Positions 23,814-36,471 of a stretch of 64,000 nucleotides of DNA are shown here, piece after piece. A program made the position numbers and the translations under genes. The stretch is from Stachybotrys elegans. Lineage: Eukaryota > Ascomycota > Sordariomycetes > Hypocreales > Stachybotryaceae. The stretch's first letter is position 1. Each line of letters begins with the position of its first letter. The stretch lies in the NCBI GenBank assembly GCA_020746835.1, contig JAGPNK010000001.1:620001-684000 (forward strand), read 5' to 3'. The notes beneath the pieces were generated by a model that saw only the letters and a list, made by a program, of their open reading frames with translations, had not been told where the DNA came from and did not search any database.

Positions 23814-26800
23814 TCAAATGTTTTCTAGCAACTTTTCCACTCCGCCCTTGCTCCACTGCCTCACTCTTTCCTGATCGCAGGTATCCCAGACGCGCCTCAT
23901 GAGCGCCTCGTACACAACCGTCTCTTCCTTGACATCCGAGCCGGCGCGCTGGACATCAAGCCAGGTCATGATGCCAAAGCGGGTGATGAGCGTGGTGCTG
24001 CCGGCATCGATGCACGTGGCGCGGTAGACGATGCGCAAGATGCGGCTGCGCAGGTTGAAGCGCAGATAGGGGTTGCTGCCAAGGACGAGTATCTTCTCAA
24101 ACCAGCGCTTCTTGTGCAGCACGCCGAGATCAAAGGGCGTGCGCAGGGAGTCAAGCAAGTAGGTCAACAGCCAGGTGATCTCAGTGTAGTATTTGTCGTC
24201 CTCAGAGGGCTCGCCGTGGAGGATGTCGTGCGCAAGGGGCAGCTTCTCTAGGGGCCAGACGGGGCTGCGGGTGAGGTATGTGTTGATCTTGGGGTAAAGC
24301 GGGTGCAGCGGGTTCCTCAGGATTTCAAGAGCATGGATGGAGAAGGCTGTGAAGGTGGAGGGCGCTGGACCGGTATCGACGCGGGCTCGGGAGGACTCTG
24401 CCAGCTCGGATAGGAGTAGCCACACTTGCTCCTTTTCCTCGTAGTTGGACTCTTTGATCTTGGCGGCCATCTTGAGAAGGTTGGTGAGAGCTTCCTTGCG
24501 AACGTACGTATGCTGCGAGGACAATAGGCGGATCACCTTGGCGGTCCAACCATCCTCCACAAGATCCTCTACGTTTTTGGAGACCCATTTGGTCAATGAG
24601 GAAGCATCCTCTTCATCCAAGAACGGTGTGTGCAACAGTTCTTCTAAAGACGACTCGTCCATGTGCGCCCGGTCCGTGGATGCCTCGGTGCTCGTTACTT
24701 CACTGTTGTGGTAGTCCGCCTCATCTTCGTCAAAGGACTCCATGATATCTTCCAAAGCGGGCAACTCGACCGAGGCAGCTGCAAAGTGTTTGCGAACCTT
24801 TTCATACGTGCTTTCCACAAAGACCCTCTTCTCCGATGCTTGGCTTAGCGCGCTGAAATACAATGACAGGAACCGAGCGAGGACAGCCTTCTGATCGTTC
24901 TTCATCGATGCCGTTGCGTAGTCCAGCTGCTCTACCATAGTGACTGCAAGTAAGGAGGGCGATGAGCTGCTGGAGGATTCAACTCCGCCTTTCAAGTAGC
25001 CTTCTAGAAGATCCAGGTATTTTATGGGAGACGATGCACAGCGGTTGATGCAGTTGTCAAGAAAGGACCACGCCGGCTCCATTTTGGCTTCGCCGCCTTC
25101 AGTAGAGATGTGCCGTAGTACCTGGAGCAATGGCCTCAGATCACTCGAGCAAGAGATGAGTTGATTCTCTGCTGCGACCTCACCCAAAACCTTCCTAAGC
25201 TGTCCCAGAGGCGTGCTCTGATCACTGGCGCAGAGAAGTTTCAGCAGTGCAGAAAAAGGCGACGACGACGCCCTGTTGGAGCCAAGCTCGACTCTTGCAA
25301 ACCATCTCATTCCTGGCGAGTAGCTGGCGATAGAGACAAGGTTCTCCAACTCCATGATGCGAAGCGCTCGGATATCCGCTCCTGTGCTCTCCTCGTCCAA
25401 GCTATTGAGCACATCCACAAAACAAGGCGAGACATCAAAGTTGGCAGCCAGGGCCACTCGTGGGATCACCTCGTAGTAAAGGCGCAAGAGTCGACTCGTG
25501 ATCGACTTTTGCAAGGCGTTTTCGGGTGGGATACTTTTGTAACATCGCACAATCTCCTTCATGTCCGGGATGCGCTGGCAAAAGGCATCCAGAACCCTTC
25601 TGGACGCCTCTGCCCAGGTTGGGTTGCCAGCTTTATCCGTCGCGTCGAGCATCTTGAGGGCCACTGTCAGCTTCTCCAGTGCAAGGACAAGAATCCTCGC
25701 AGCGAAGAAGGAAGTGAGGTGCGACTTTGGCGAGAGACATCGCACAAGGACTTTCTGATTAATGGGGAGAGGCAGGAGGTTGTCAAGGAGAATGGAAGTG
25801 GGGGGCGGCATCTTTGCGTAGCGAACTCTGTCGCCAAACGATTGAGGCACGGGTATCATCATTGTGTTGAAGAGAAAGGCGGCGTAGCCAATCCAGGTCA
25901 TGGACAGCTTCGGTTCAAATGTGAAGGACCGGTTGTTGAGGAAGTAGTCTGCGATCAGCTCGGGAGCGGCCGTGAAGATGGAGACCAATAGTTCGCTGTG
26001 CTTTATGCTGGACCAGGGGCGTAGTTTTCGCGCAAACTCGGAGAGCACAAAGTTGAAGACCGGGATGCCGTCGGTGAACTTTCCATCCCAGAGATGGGTC
26101 TCTGCTCCGGTCACGGCCTTGGAGATGCGACTGATGGGTGCATCTCCCGATTCCTTGGGGTACAAGCCGGTCGAAGGGTAGAGGATGCCGGCCACAGGAT
26201 TGGTACACACGAATGTTAGGAACTGGTGTGCCTTTTCGCTGACGGGGACACTGTCTGAAGAGCTCTCTGCGGACTCATTGTAGGTGTAGAGGGCGAGGAA
26301 GCGCATGAGGGTCTTTGTGTTGAAGCCGCGAAACTTGATCTCCCGAGGAATCTTTTCGTCCATGAGGACGTGAGTCTTGAGCGCATCGAGAATTTCCGTG
26401 ACGATGTAGGGAGGGTCCGTTTTGATCATGAACGTCAAGTGAGATAGCAACTCCTTCTGCAGAAGCAATTCTTTCTTTCCATCGGCATGCAGGAATTTCA
26501 AGCAGCTCAGGAAGAACCGCACCGCGTTTGTTCGGACGGAAGACTTGCGCACATCTTCCGGGGCGTCGCCCACAGGTCCAATCTCCAGATTCCTGCCCAG
26601 CGACGCGAATGTTGACTGGCGAGCCCTCACAACGCGCTTTGCGTAGGCTCCTCCGTCCAGACACACGGCCTCCCTCAAGAGACGCAGAGTCGGGGATATC
26701 ACGAAGCCCTTGTTCTTTTCCGATGACAGGTTCCTAGCAATCGACTTTAACTGTCGGTCCTGGAGGAGCGTCTGGCAGATGCCGAGGCCGTGGGGGACAA

Positions 26801-27271
26801 GCTCAAGCGAGTCGGAGATGATGCGGAGCAGCAAGGAGAGAACGACCGCGACGGAGGACATGACACCGTCGTTGTTGACCTGCAGGGCAAAGGACCACAT
26901 TTCCATAATATCTGGCAGCCAAACGGTCTCCTCGCCAACATCTCTGGGCCTCACGCCCTCGAGGTACTGCCGTAGAATGGCGAGTTTTGACGTGCGGTCG
27001 CCATTGTCGGAGAGGGACTCGTCGAGGAGTTTCTTGAACGACTGAAGACCTAGAGAAAAGTCAGCGCCAGTCCCCAAAATACAGTCAGAAGAGCTCAGGG
27101 GGGAGGGGGCATACCGTGCCTCGCGCGCTGCAGGTCCTGGTCAAAGGAAAGAAGCTTGCGCAGCTGGTCGACAGACACGACATCTTCTCCAGCGGGTATT
27201 TCGTGGACAATCTTTTGGCGCTTCCGGAATGCGGCGTCGCCGTCTGTGTTTCTGGAGCCTCGCTTCCCCAT
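23814..27271 (-). CDS. URB1: nucleolar pre-ribosomal-associated protein Urb1/Npa1
   Basis: Two exons on the minus strand (27271-27115 and 27049-23814) encode 1130 residues. Urb1/Npa1 is a helical-repeat nucleolar protein in very early pre-60S particles, needed for 25S rRNA folding and processing. The short basic N-terminus (GKRGSRNTDGDAAFRKRQK) suits a nucleolar protein. The region after the intron (LQSFKKLLDE, then QYLEGVRPRDVGEE) matches the start of the Npa1 'ribosome 60S biogenesis N-terminal' domain, roughly residues 75-420. The C-terminal third (about 850-1060) resembles the NopRA1 domain. An acidic stretch (ESFDEDEADYHNSE) separates them. The protein is shorter than yeast Urb1, as expected of filamentous fungal versions. 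The start is the first ATG of the upstream exon and splices in phase 1. Confidence 0.88.
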
Positions 27272-28316
27272 TGTGTGAAAATTCGGACCGTCTAAAGGAC
27301 GGGTTCCTGGGTATCAGGAAGTACGAGGCCTGTTGGTCAAGGCCATCGCCAAATTCCCAAGAAATTCAGATACTGCCACAGCTCACCGCCGCCCCGCCTT
27401 CTTGATGCAGCTAGCGCAAGAGCTATCATGATAACTGGAAGGTGCCTGTCAAACTTCCTCAATTCATCAAACCACGACGTAGTAAGCTGTCTATGGAGGA
27501 AGGAAGCATCTGGCATGTAGAGTAAAGGCGCCTTGCGCTGGCAGTCATTCACGAGACCATCAATCATTGATCATCGACCACCAACCACCGACCCTCGTTT
27601 TGGATTCCAGTTGAATTTTATTGTACAAAATTGTCGGCGTACTACATGTACCAACATAAGCCCACCGGGGAATCTCCCACCTTGGATTCATGAACGCAAG
27701 GAGGTGGATGCGGATACTGGGAATAGCTTCACTCAGCCTGCCTCTACCCAGCACGGACTAACCATCATCAACTGTAGCCGTGAGCCTGGTCCATGCTGAC
27801 TCGACTGCTCATCATCTTCTGCTTGCGTTAGCGACACATGACAAGATTATGCACGCAATACTCTCCCTTTTGCAACTGCCGAGCCTCAAGAGGGAAGAGA
27901 ACGCCTCGCCGCAGCCAATGTCTCAGACATTGATGCAATAGTGGTGCGTTCTCTTGTAGAAGCTGCAGTCTAGTGGCAACCTGCTTGGGTTCAATCCTGT
28001 TCTGTCCTGTGGTTGGAGCAAAACTTTTCCGCGCTGCCAAGCCCTGGCGAGTCGAGCTCTGCCCTCATGCAGACGGGAAACGGAGCAAGGAGCTGCGGCA
28101 GAGGTAACCTCACAACCCTCTCTTACGTTACAGTTGCAGCGGGAAGCGGCTGGGTCGCCTCGCCTCCACACCACCATCAGCTCCCTCTTCTCTTCTCTGC
28201 CCACCTGAGTATCACGGACCAGCATAGAGTTCGTGATGGGACCGGCCGGACCGGACAGGAACTGCATGATCCATCAAGTCGCCTCCCGTTCTCAGACACC
28301 ACCATGGCGAATCATC

Positions 28317-28348
28317 CGTCTTCGTCCGTCTTCGTCTTCGTCTTCGTC
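28317..28348. repeat. CGTCTT-type microsatellite
   Basis: Imperfect tandem copies of the hexamer CGTCTT in noncoding DNA. Confidence 0.75.
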
Positions 28349-28976
28349 ACCCCTGGCTTCACGAGCAAGAGGCGATGCAGCAGCAGCAGCATCGTGTGGC
28401 CCCTCACCACCAGCAATAATTCCCACTTCTTGCCTACTTAGACTGCCCGACGGCCGCTCCGCCGCCTTTCTTCCTTGGAAAAAGTGAGACAAGCATAAAA
28501 AGGATCAGTGGGAACACGAACGACTCCCAATGGAAAGAGAAGAAGAGGGGAAATTTCACCTCTGGTCTCCCCAATTGTGGCGGCCACCCCATTTTGGTCA
28601 TGTCATGTGTCGTCTCTCAATTCTCATCGCCCGCCTCTGCTAACCCTCTAAGCAGCTCGATCTGTCGAGCCAGCATCGTCATGGCGGCGGGTATCATTGT
28701 ATTCTTAGAAAATAGGCGAGTCATTCAAGAATACGGCCCGGCAAGGGGAACCACACACGCGCGCGCACACCCTCAAGGCGAAATGGGAACATCCCGGAGA
28801 CATCATCTTGTTTGTCATCTCATCCCAACGCAAACAGCAACATCATCACACGCACCCTCTCATAATATTCCCGTACTCCGATAAGCTCAGCTGCGCCCCT
28901 CCCTGCAAGTGGCCCACTGCTAGAGTCACGGTCTTGCACTGCAGCAAGTATGGGGATACAAACAAACAAACAACCC

Positions 28977-28995
28977 AAAAAAAAAAAAAAAAAAA
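28977..28995 (+). repeat. A19 homopolymer
   Basis: Nineteen consecutive A residues, preceded by AAC repeats. No coding sequence with target-site duplications precedes it, so it is more likely a simple tract than a retroposon tail. Confidence 0.85.
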
Positions 28996-30121
28996 TGAAA
29001 GCGCAGAATAAGATCTCGAGCGTGGGGGAGAGCAAGCAACCAGAGCCTGTCGCGCGGGTGGTGCACAGAGTAAAAATCCACTTCCGTACATCCACGGTGA
29101 TACGTGGTACAAGCTTGTCACCGCCAGGTGGCAGGGTCAGCATGGTTCGCGGTAGAAAAAACAGAAGAAAAAAAACACACGCACAAGTACCGAATAAAAC
29201 GAGGCAGTGGAGCCCAACAGGTGTGCGGGACCCTCGAGAAGCTGTCGAGGCCCCAGACGCCAGGAAAACCTCTGCCAAGGCGAAACACGGCTGTCACCAA
29301 ACGTGAAGGCGTCAGACGCGCCGACCAATACCGGCGAACCACGAGACCCCCCTCAGCACATTGCCATGCGCGGCCATGTACTATGCCGTCGTGGGAACAG
29401 GTGGTAAGGCGATGCTGGCTGGATTGGACTGGGTCTGGCTGCTGACCCTGGTCGGATCCGTCGTGTGCTTCCCTGCGCTTCCCTGTCCTTGCCTGCTTTG
29501 GCCTGGGTCGTCGAGGCCCGGCTTGGGCGTCGTGGTCGTGTTGCTTGGCTGCCGCCATGGCACCGCCAGACTCCCAAGGCAGGTATCCAGTCTGTGGGTG
29601 ATGCAAGACATCGACTCGCTGTCCTGGGTTGGTCGTCTTACACCCAAGGGGGTGTGGGCCAGCTAATCTTGGAGGTAGCGCCCAATCATCCAGACCAAGC
29701 ATCCCTACGCGCCGACTGGCCGGGCCTTCGCCGCCCTTCAGCCTATCATCATGTCGATCTCCCTCCCCGTCTCGTCACCCGCCGCCGGGTGGGTGAAGAA
29801 CCACCAGAGACGTCGAGGTGCCCGTCCTGAAGAAGGATAATAGGGTCCTGGCCCGTCCAGGTGGCCATGTTTTGCTTTCCCAAGCTCATGTGGCTGCACA
29901 GCGTTTTCATTGATCTGCCCTTTTCCCTGGTCCCTTGTTCCCTGCGCCGTTCCTCTTCCTGTTGTTGCTGTTGCTTGTTCTCGTTCCTCGTTGGTCGCCC
30001 ACTTACACGCTTGCATCTTATACGAAATACTTTATTTCTGGCCGTCGCCGCCTCCGCCTCCGCCACCTCTCGCCGCTCGCTCATTCGTTCTTTGCCTCGT
30101 TTCTTATTCATCTGCCGCGGC

Positions 30122-30160
30122 ATGAATCCGTTTATGCTTCGACACCGTTGGGAAGCATGA
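30122..30160 (+). promoter_or_regulatory. upstream ORF whose stop overlaps the main start (ATGA)
   Basis: A 12-codon ORF begins at ATG 30122 and its TGA (30158-30160) overlaps the ATG of the next gene (30157-30159). If transcribed in the leader, ribosomes would need reinitiation or leaky scanning to reach the main ORF. Confidence 0.45.
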
Positions 30161-31698
30161 AGGACTCGCCTGCTGGCTTTTCTGAGGCCTGTTCAACATG
30201 GCTCTCCTCATTCTGTGCGCCGCTGGCCTCTTGCTTCAGTGAGGAGCCGCGTCGTCGTAAGTCCTCATCATCCACCGCCGCCATCTCTTGGCCTCTTGGA
30301 CGATCCGGCGACCACGACTTGCTGATCGACCAAGACGACGAAAAGGATTCCTTTCGAGTCGTCTATGACCCCCAGCTATCCAGACACGACCTGTGTTGCC
30401 TGCTCCCGAGACCATGTCTCAGCATTCCGGTCGCAGAAAGAGGTCCTCCAAATGGAAGGGTGGTTCGAGTTGGACAGGCTTCTCTGTGAGAAGCTACTTC
30501 AAGGCAGATGCCTCTCTGCGCCGGCCGCAGATATCCGCCCCCTCTGACTTTCGTCACGTCTCCTCCGCCTCCTTCCAGTTCCCCCCTCAAGAAGAGCATC
30601 GCCAGCTCCGCCAACCACCAGCCGCGAGGCCCTCGTCCTTTAGGCCTTTGGAGCTGAGCATTCATATGCCAGAGAACCACGTCTCTCCAATCCTGCCGCA
30701 TTTTGATTATTCCCGCCGCCTCGCCACGCCGCCACCCGCTTACATTCCCCGTCATTCTGATGATGACCATCAACTTGTCCATGAGACCAGTTATTCATCC
30801 TTTCCCACCTTCCACATCCCTCGTAGGCCGACCGTCGACAGCTCCCCGTCGAGCGTTGAGAGCACGCCACCCCGAATACCACCAAAAAGCCCAGGGCGAG
30901 CACGCGCACATACCTCGCCCGATATGGACAGAATTAAGGAACGGGTCGCGAATGCCATGATTGAGATGGAGAAACTCCAGAAGCAGATTGACGATGTCAT
31001 CGAGCGCCAGAGTTTGTACACCGCTAGTCGGCCATCCACTGCCCACTCTATGGCCAGGACACTTCCCGGTATGTCTCTGTGAAACATTGCCTGTTGGTAT
31101 TAGTGTCATTACTGACTGTGTGTAAGATCTTGAACCGATGCCGTCTATCCCAGCTCTGCCACCGGCTGCGCCGTCATTCGCAGAGCGTCTTTACTTGGAT
31201 GTTGAGCGTCCCCAGACGGCTCCGATCAGGTCGCCAATTCCATCTCCTAGTCATACCGAGCGCGGCGCCAGCGCTGCAAAAAGGCCGCCGCCCACGAGGC
31301 GCGACAATGGGCCGTTACCGCCGCCCTTGCCACTGGTGCTTCGGCCTCCGCTGCGCAAGAAGAAGTCCTTCTCGCGGGTGTCGAACTGGCTTACGGGCGG
31401 CGAGCACAGCCGCGACATGAGCCTCGACTCTGTCACTAATCTTCCACGCCCCGTCAGGAACGGGGATGGCTTTTACCAATGCGTACCGGCCGGCGGTCGG
31501 AGCTATGCCATATCAAGCTTCGAGTCTCTTCAGAGTGTGTCGTCTTGGGAGACGAGTGACAACATGGCCACGGCGCCAACGGCGTGGTCATTGTCGCCGC
31601 AGAGTACGCCCAGATCGAGGAAGGGCGAGCCGTTGTTGGAACGCACAGCCACGTTTGGGTCGAAAGACGGACGTGGTACAGTTGGCGTTGCGTTTTGA
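30157..31698 (+). CDS. unrecognised Ser/Pro-rich, largely disordered fungal protein
   Basis: Three exons (30157-30256, 30376-31068, 31127-31698) give 454 residues. The first join uses a perfect GTAAGT donor and is the only acceptor nearby that restores the frame; the second uses GTATGT and GTAAG. I do not recognise the family. The N-terminus has a Cys/Trp/Ser stretch, then a basic patch (GRRKRSSKWKGG) before WTGFSVRSYF. Most of the rest is Pro/Ser/Arg-rich and probably disordered, with likely SH3- or kinase-type motifs (PPRIPPKSPGR, PPPTRRDNGPLPPPLP). One predicted helix or short coiled coil lies at about residues 215-245 (DRIKERVANAMIEMEKLQKQ). Near the C-terminus, LRKKKSFSRVSNWLTGGEH resembles a short conserved motif in fungal proteins of unknown function. 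No signal peptide or membrane span is seen. Confidence 0.65.
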
Positions 31699-32835
31699 AG
31701 GATACCCCCAAAACCCCACCTTTTGTCTTTCCATATCTGTACATAATTCCGTGATACCAGTGTAACATAGCGTGCATGCGAGCATGCACTGGAGGATACC
31801 CTGGCGGCAGGAACTTGGCCTCTTTGCATATAGAGAGAAGTGCCCTGGGGGGCATGGCACACAACCTTTTATTTTCTTTTTCCCTTTTCATTCTCTTCAT
31901 CTTATTGTCCTAGACTTGGACCTGGTTGGATCTTGGTTGGATCTTGGTTGGATCTTGGTAGGGATTCGGTTGGCTGATTGGGTATAGGAACAAGCAGACT
32001 GGCGTTCTGCGGGGAACCGAGCGAAACAGTTCCAGAGTATCGAAGATCGGTGAAGCCCTGGGAGGCGCTCAGATCAGCGTTTTATTTTATTTCATGCCCA
32101 GTGGTGTTTCGCAGATGAGCTATGCAGACATAGAGGAGTATTCAATAGATGAATCGCCGTGTATCTGCGAAACAATATTTTTGCAGTGAAACGCTCAGCG
32201 GGTAAGAGCATGAAATCTGGGGAAGGTCATGCCATCATGGTATCATGGCATGCGTGGCATTCATTTTGATTTACGCTTGCCATGGTTAGTCACTGTGGAA
32301 GTCACGCCAAGCCGAAGTTGCCAGGTGGGAAGGAACCACTGGTGATAACGGACCATACCTCAGGCTCCTACTCCATACTTCTCAGTACATAGTACCTCGC
32401 CTGCCTTAGTATGTAACACGCTTGTCTCATTCCAGAGGTCGTCCCTGCCTCTTCCACTATAGGTACGCAGAGAGGCTAATTATATCGTGGTGTAAGTATT
32501 AAAATGAAACAGCGCTTCCGCCTACGGTTTCACATCCATCATCTTGATGGTTAGCCGCCAGCATTCAAACAACGGGGGCCCCCGGTTTCTTGGGGTCATT
32601 CTGGCCTTGGTTAATTCGCTTCAAAGACCAGGGGGGCTTAAGCTTATTAGTACACCCTCCGCCCAACCAGGAACCCGACCCAAGCAACCAATCAACCTCG
32701 ATCGTCGACACGCCAACTGGTGGGACAACTTCCATGTTCTCCAGGCCTGACTGACTTCTCGCACCTGGCCTCGGCAGCAATCCGTCAAGCTGCGCACTCA
32801 TGAATTCACCACCCTACTGATCCTTCATCGTCACA
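31699..32835. other. intergenic region with 11-bp triplicate repeat
   Basis: About 1.1 kb between same-strand genes: 3' UTR of the disordered-protein gene, then the promoter of the phosphatase gene. Apart from the short tandem repeat listed separately I see nothing notable. Confidence 0.55.
31924..31956 (+). repeat. three perfect tandem copies of an 11-bp unit
   Basis: GGTTGGATCTT is repeated three times without error, followed by a partial GGT. It lies about 230 bases after the stop codon of the upstream gene. Confidence 0.85.
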
Positions 32836-34409
32836 ATGGCGCTGCGCCGGTTCATCGACTCCAACAAAGTCTACTTGTTTGGCCAGCGCCATCGTTATAC
32901 AAGCCTGCCTTCACTACCCGGAGAAAGAACGCCACGACACCGACATTCGCACTGGTATGACCGTGGGCAGAAGGCAGGGATTGCCGCTGTTTGCGTGGGC
33001 GCCATCCTGCTCTTGATCTCATTCACCTGCCTGTTCATCCTGTAAGTCCATAACCGTACCCGTCGCCCAGTCAAAGGCCACAGCTAACGGGGAAAGCCAG
33101 TCGCCGAGATGGCCAAAGTTGCGAAGAGCTGGGTCAATGCATGGACACGCCGCACGACTTATGGGGTCAATATTCGCCCTTCTTCTCAGTCCCGTCAGAT
33201 ATCGATCCGTCGACACCCCCGGAATGCGACTTAACCTTTGGTCAAGTCCTCTCCCGGCATGGCTCTCGAGATCCCACCTGGCGCAAGACTAACGCTTACG
33301 ACGCTCTCATCTATCGCATACAGAACTCAGTCAGCGAGTATGCCCCTGGCTACGAGTTTATCGCAGATTACGACTTCCCTCTAGGCAAGGACCAGCTGAC
33401 TCTGTTCGGGCAGCGCGAGATGGTGGAGTCGGGCAAGGCATTCTATCAACGATACAAGAACCTCGCTGACGACTCTGACCCGTTCTTCAGAGCAGCTGGC
33501 GCCTCCCGTGTTATCGAATCAGCATACAACTTCACGCATGGCCTTTTGGAAGCGCAAGGTCGTAGTGACGAGATTCACCTTCCCAAAGACATGCTCATTT
33601 TACCCGAAGTCCGAGGCTTCAACAACACCCTCAATCACGGTGGATGTCCCGAATTTGAGAGCAGGTCCTTCTCAGAGATCAAGCACGAAATCCAGGACAC
33701 TTGGAAGCGGGTGTGGCTCCCCCCAGTCACGGAGCGTCTGAACAGAAAACTACCCGGTTCCAAGATCACGCTAGACGAGACCATCTACATGATGGACCTA
33801 TGCCCCTTCCACACAGTTGCTTCCCCTGACGCAGTAACGTCGGATTTCTGCAGACTCTTTTCGAAGAAGGAGTGGCGGAACTATGCCTACTTTGAGTCTC
33901 TGGACAAATGGTATGGCTATGGTATGGGCAATCCGCTGGGTCCAACACAAGGAGTGGGATTCGCCAACGAACTGATTGCACGATTGACGGGCACTCCGGT
34001 TCAGGATGAGACGTCGACCAACAGCACTCTGGATTCGTCGAAAGACACATTTCCTCTCAACCGGACCTTGTATGCTGATTTCAGCCACGACAACCTGATG
34101 ACCTCGGTCTTTGCAGCCTTGGGGCTGTACAACGCGACCAATGGCCTTTCGCCTACGCACGAGGAGTCACCGGAGCAGAACAATGGTTACTCGGCAGCTT
34201 GGACCGTGCCATTTGCGGGACGTATGTACGTCGAAAAGATGCGGTGTAGCTCGGACGATGAGGAGCTGGTGCGTGTACTGGTCAACGATCGAGTGGTGCC
34301 ACTACATAACTGCGGAGCAGACAACCTGGGCCGATGCAGGCTTGGTGCGTTTGTCGAGAGCCTGTCGTTTGCGAGGAACGGCGGACTTTGGGATGCATGT
34401 TTCACTTGA
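32836..34409 (+). CDS. membrane-anchored histidine acid phosphatase, phytase-like
   Basis: Exons 32836-33041 and 33101-34409 give 504 residues. It belongs to histidine phosphatase clade 2 (phytases and acid phosphatases), which hydrolyse phosphomonoesters through a phospho-histidine. The active-site motif is RHGSRDP (residues 121-127; His122 is the predicted nucleophile) where phytases normally have RHGARYP. The proton donor lies in SHDN (His398-Asp399). The segment LTLFGQREMVESGKAFYQRYKNL and RAAGASRVIESAYNF match PhyA-type phytases. Instead of a cleavable signal peptide the N-terminus has a basic stretch of about 45 residues, then a hydrophobic helix (about 49-69), suggesting a type II membrane protein with the catalytic domain outside or in the lumen. 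Several N-glycosylation sequons and paired cysteines (SCEELGQC) fit. True substrate unknown. Confidence 0.88.
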
Positions 34410-35732
34410 TTTAGACTTGGGAGCCGGGCGTTTTGCTGGAATGGGACTACCCTTTGATAACAAACGATACCTGATGACATAAAAGTCAGATACACAAATG
34501 TAGACATGGTCTGGTCGGGCTGCAATGCCCAAGCAGGGGTTTATTTTCTACCTTGATTGCTCACCATCATTGACCATGTTCCGTGAGATGGAATCGGCCG
34601 TGCATGTCTCACCAAAAAGGGACTTATCTTGTGGATGAGGCGTAATCTTCGGGGGCCGACTCGTCGCGAACCATTGATGGGTATGGAATGTGAGACCTGC
34701 AGAGGGGCGAGGCATGGAGGGACTGGCCTGGCCGTTTTGATTTGGACCTTTGATGGTCAGCCTGCGGCATATATGTTCTGCTGTTATTTGGGGGCTGGCT
34801 ATGTAGACATCTGGCGAATCAGACGGCCGTTTCAGGGAGTTGCTAATGGAGAGAAGAGGGGAAGTGAGACATGAGTGAGCATCATTGCCTTTACTTGGGC
34901 TAGAAACTAGGCTGTGCTCACGACTTCTTACTGATGGCTTATCCGATGCGCGGAGCCTTGATACAAAGCTCCAGCGACGTTATTAGGCACTCACTTATAG
35001 CCTTTGTGTTGCAAGACATTGTTGCCATGAACCTACCATTAAACCTCAGCTGAGAGTTTGTAAACCGGCGTGTGTACAGACATATACCACTCAGTCAAGA
35101 AGCAATAAAATAGCCCTGAAATAGGGAATCAACAAACACTTAGGACACTGTGTTCGTCTGTTCTTCTGGAATGAGTGAGAGCCGTTGATCCCAGGCTCCC
35201 TTATTTCCTACGCGATGATTGGATCGTGTCTCCAAGGCACTGCCTGCATTTTGTCTGGTGGCTCCAGGCTCTAGACTGCTCCCTGCCACTGCCACCCACT
35301 AACTATAGGGCCCCACTTGGCACCTACCCCAGCTTGTTAGCTTTGCCCAGCTTACCCGGGCTTATCTCAACCGCAACCAACCAACCAACTCAACTAACAA
35401 CTATCCCAAAGCGTCATCGGCTCCAAATCCAAATCCAACATTCGACCGACGACGCAGCAACCTCACCTCCTGCGCAAACCAACCAACCAAACCCCGGCAG
35501 CCCTCTGCGTGTCTCAGTTCACGAGAGAATCCATCCTCCTCCTCCTTTTTTCTTCTTCTTCTTCTAGCATCGTCATCGTCATCGTCATCTGACGACCCCT
35601 CATGGTCTGCGCATAGGTGCTGCGCCCGCCCACCAGCCTGGACCCTCGATCCGCGATACCCGATTATCCATCCCACTTTCGCGTCGCAACCTCTCGCGCG
35701 CCTCGCGATCGCAAAGCTCGCCTCGCTCCAAA
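34410..35732. other. intergenic region
   Basis: About 1.3 kb between same-strand genes. No gene seen. The last 200 bases hold a pyrimidine tract with TTC repeats (35533-35565), then an ATCGTC-type repeat (35569-35589), probably in the promoter or 5' UTR of the next gene. Confidence 0.55.
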
Positions 35733-36471
35733 ATGGTGTCCACCGCCGGAGGAATCGCCATCGCCGTCGTAGTGCTGCTGCTGGCCGCTGCGATTGGATG
35801 GGTCGTGTACACTCAGATGCGAGCCCGTAGGCTTGGCGTAAGTTATGATTTCCCACCTTGCCCTTGTTCGGCCATCAGCAGCTTTCCAGATGGGCAATCA
35901 CACTCCATCAGAATGGGTCACTGACAGTCAACGCTAGCTACCTGCTCCCTCCTTGTCCTCGTATCTGCCATGGTCCAAGTCGGACCAGTCGTACGGGCCG
36001 CCGCGCCCAGCTCCGGGTGGCATTGTCGGCTGGTTCAACGACAAGATCCGCAAAATGCGCAACCCCAATGCGCGCTCCGCCGCCGGCTCCTATGAGCAGC
36101 CTTTCCAGGGCAGCCGCCGTGGCTTCGGACCCCTCGACCCCGACGAGGCATGGGACACGCGAGTCGACCACGAAGCCGGTTCCTACGGCTACTACGGCGA
36201 GCAGGAGCTCGACACTCGAACCAACACGGGCGGGCAGTATGGCATGAACGTGCCGAGTGCAATGGATGATGACCACGAGCAGCGGGGCCGCAAGCCGAGC
36301 CGCGATGTTGGCCCGCCGCCGGGCGCCAGGAACCCCTTTGACGACGACGGTGAGGCGAGCTTGAGAGGCGTCAGCCCAAGGCCTATGGAGCATGGAAGGC
36401 AGGCGCCCGATCAGATGAGCTTGGATCACGACAGATCTGAGAGGAGGTCGGTCTTCAGGGAAGACGTATGA
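35733..36471 (+). CDS. small single-pass membrane protein, conserved fungal type
   Basis: Exons 35733-35837 and 35938-36471 encode 212 residues. A hydrophobic helix covers about residues 5-27 and is followed by basic residues (QMRARRLG), so the protein is probably N-out/C-in, with a long cytosolic tail. The tail is rich in Pro, Gly, Arg and Asp, contains the conserved-looking PRPAPGGIVGWFNDKIRK, and ends in acidic/basic disordered sequence (GARNPFDDDGE). The NPFDDD element looks like an NPF endocytic EH-domain ligand; that is inference. I recall close fungal relatives under the loose label 'acid phosphatase-like', but no phosphatase motif is present here. Function unknown. The GTAAGT donor and CTAG acceptor give a clean phase 0 join. 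Confidence 0.8.

Larger units (their letters stand above)
27272..30156. other. 2.9-kb intergenic region with microsatellites and an A19 tract
   Basis: No convincing gene; open frames are short and overlap on both strands. It holds a CGTCTT-rich microsatellite (28317-28348), an A19 run (28977-28995) and a strongly pyrimidine-rich stretch from about 29900 to 30100 that probably forms the promoter and 5' UTR of the next gene. Confidence 0.55.

Noticed and set aside
28920..29000. A19 run as a possible retroposon tail
   Set aside because: No recognisable element body and no target-site duplication around it.
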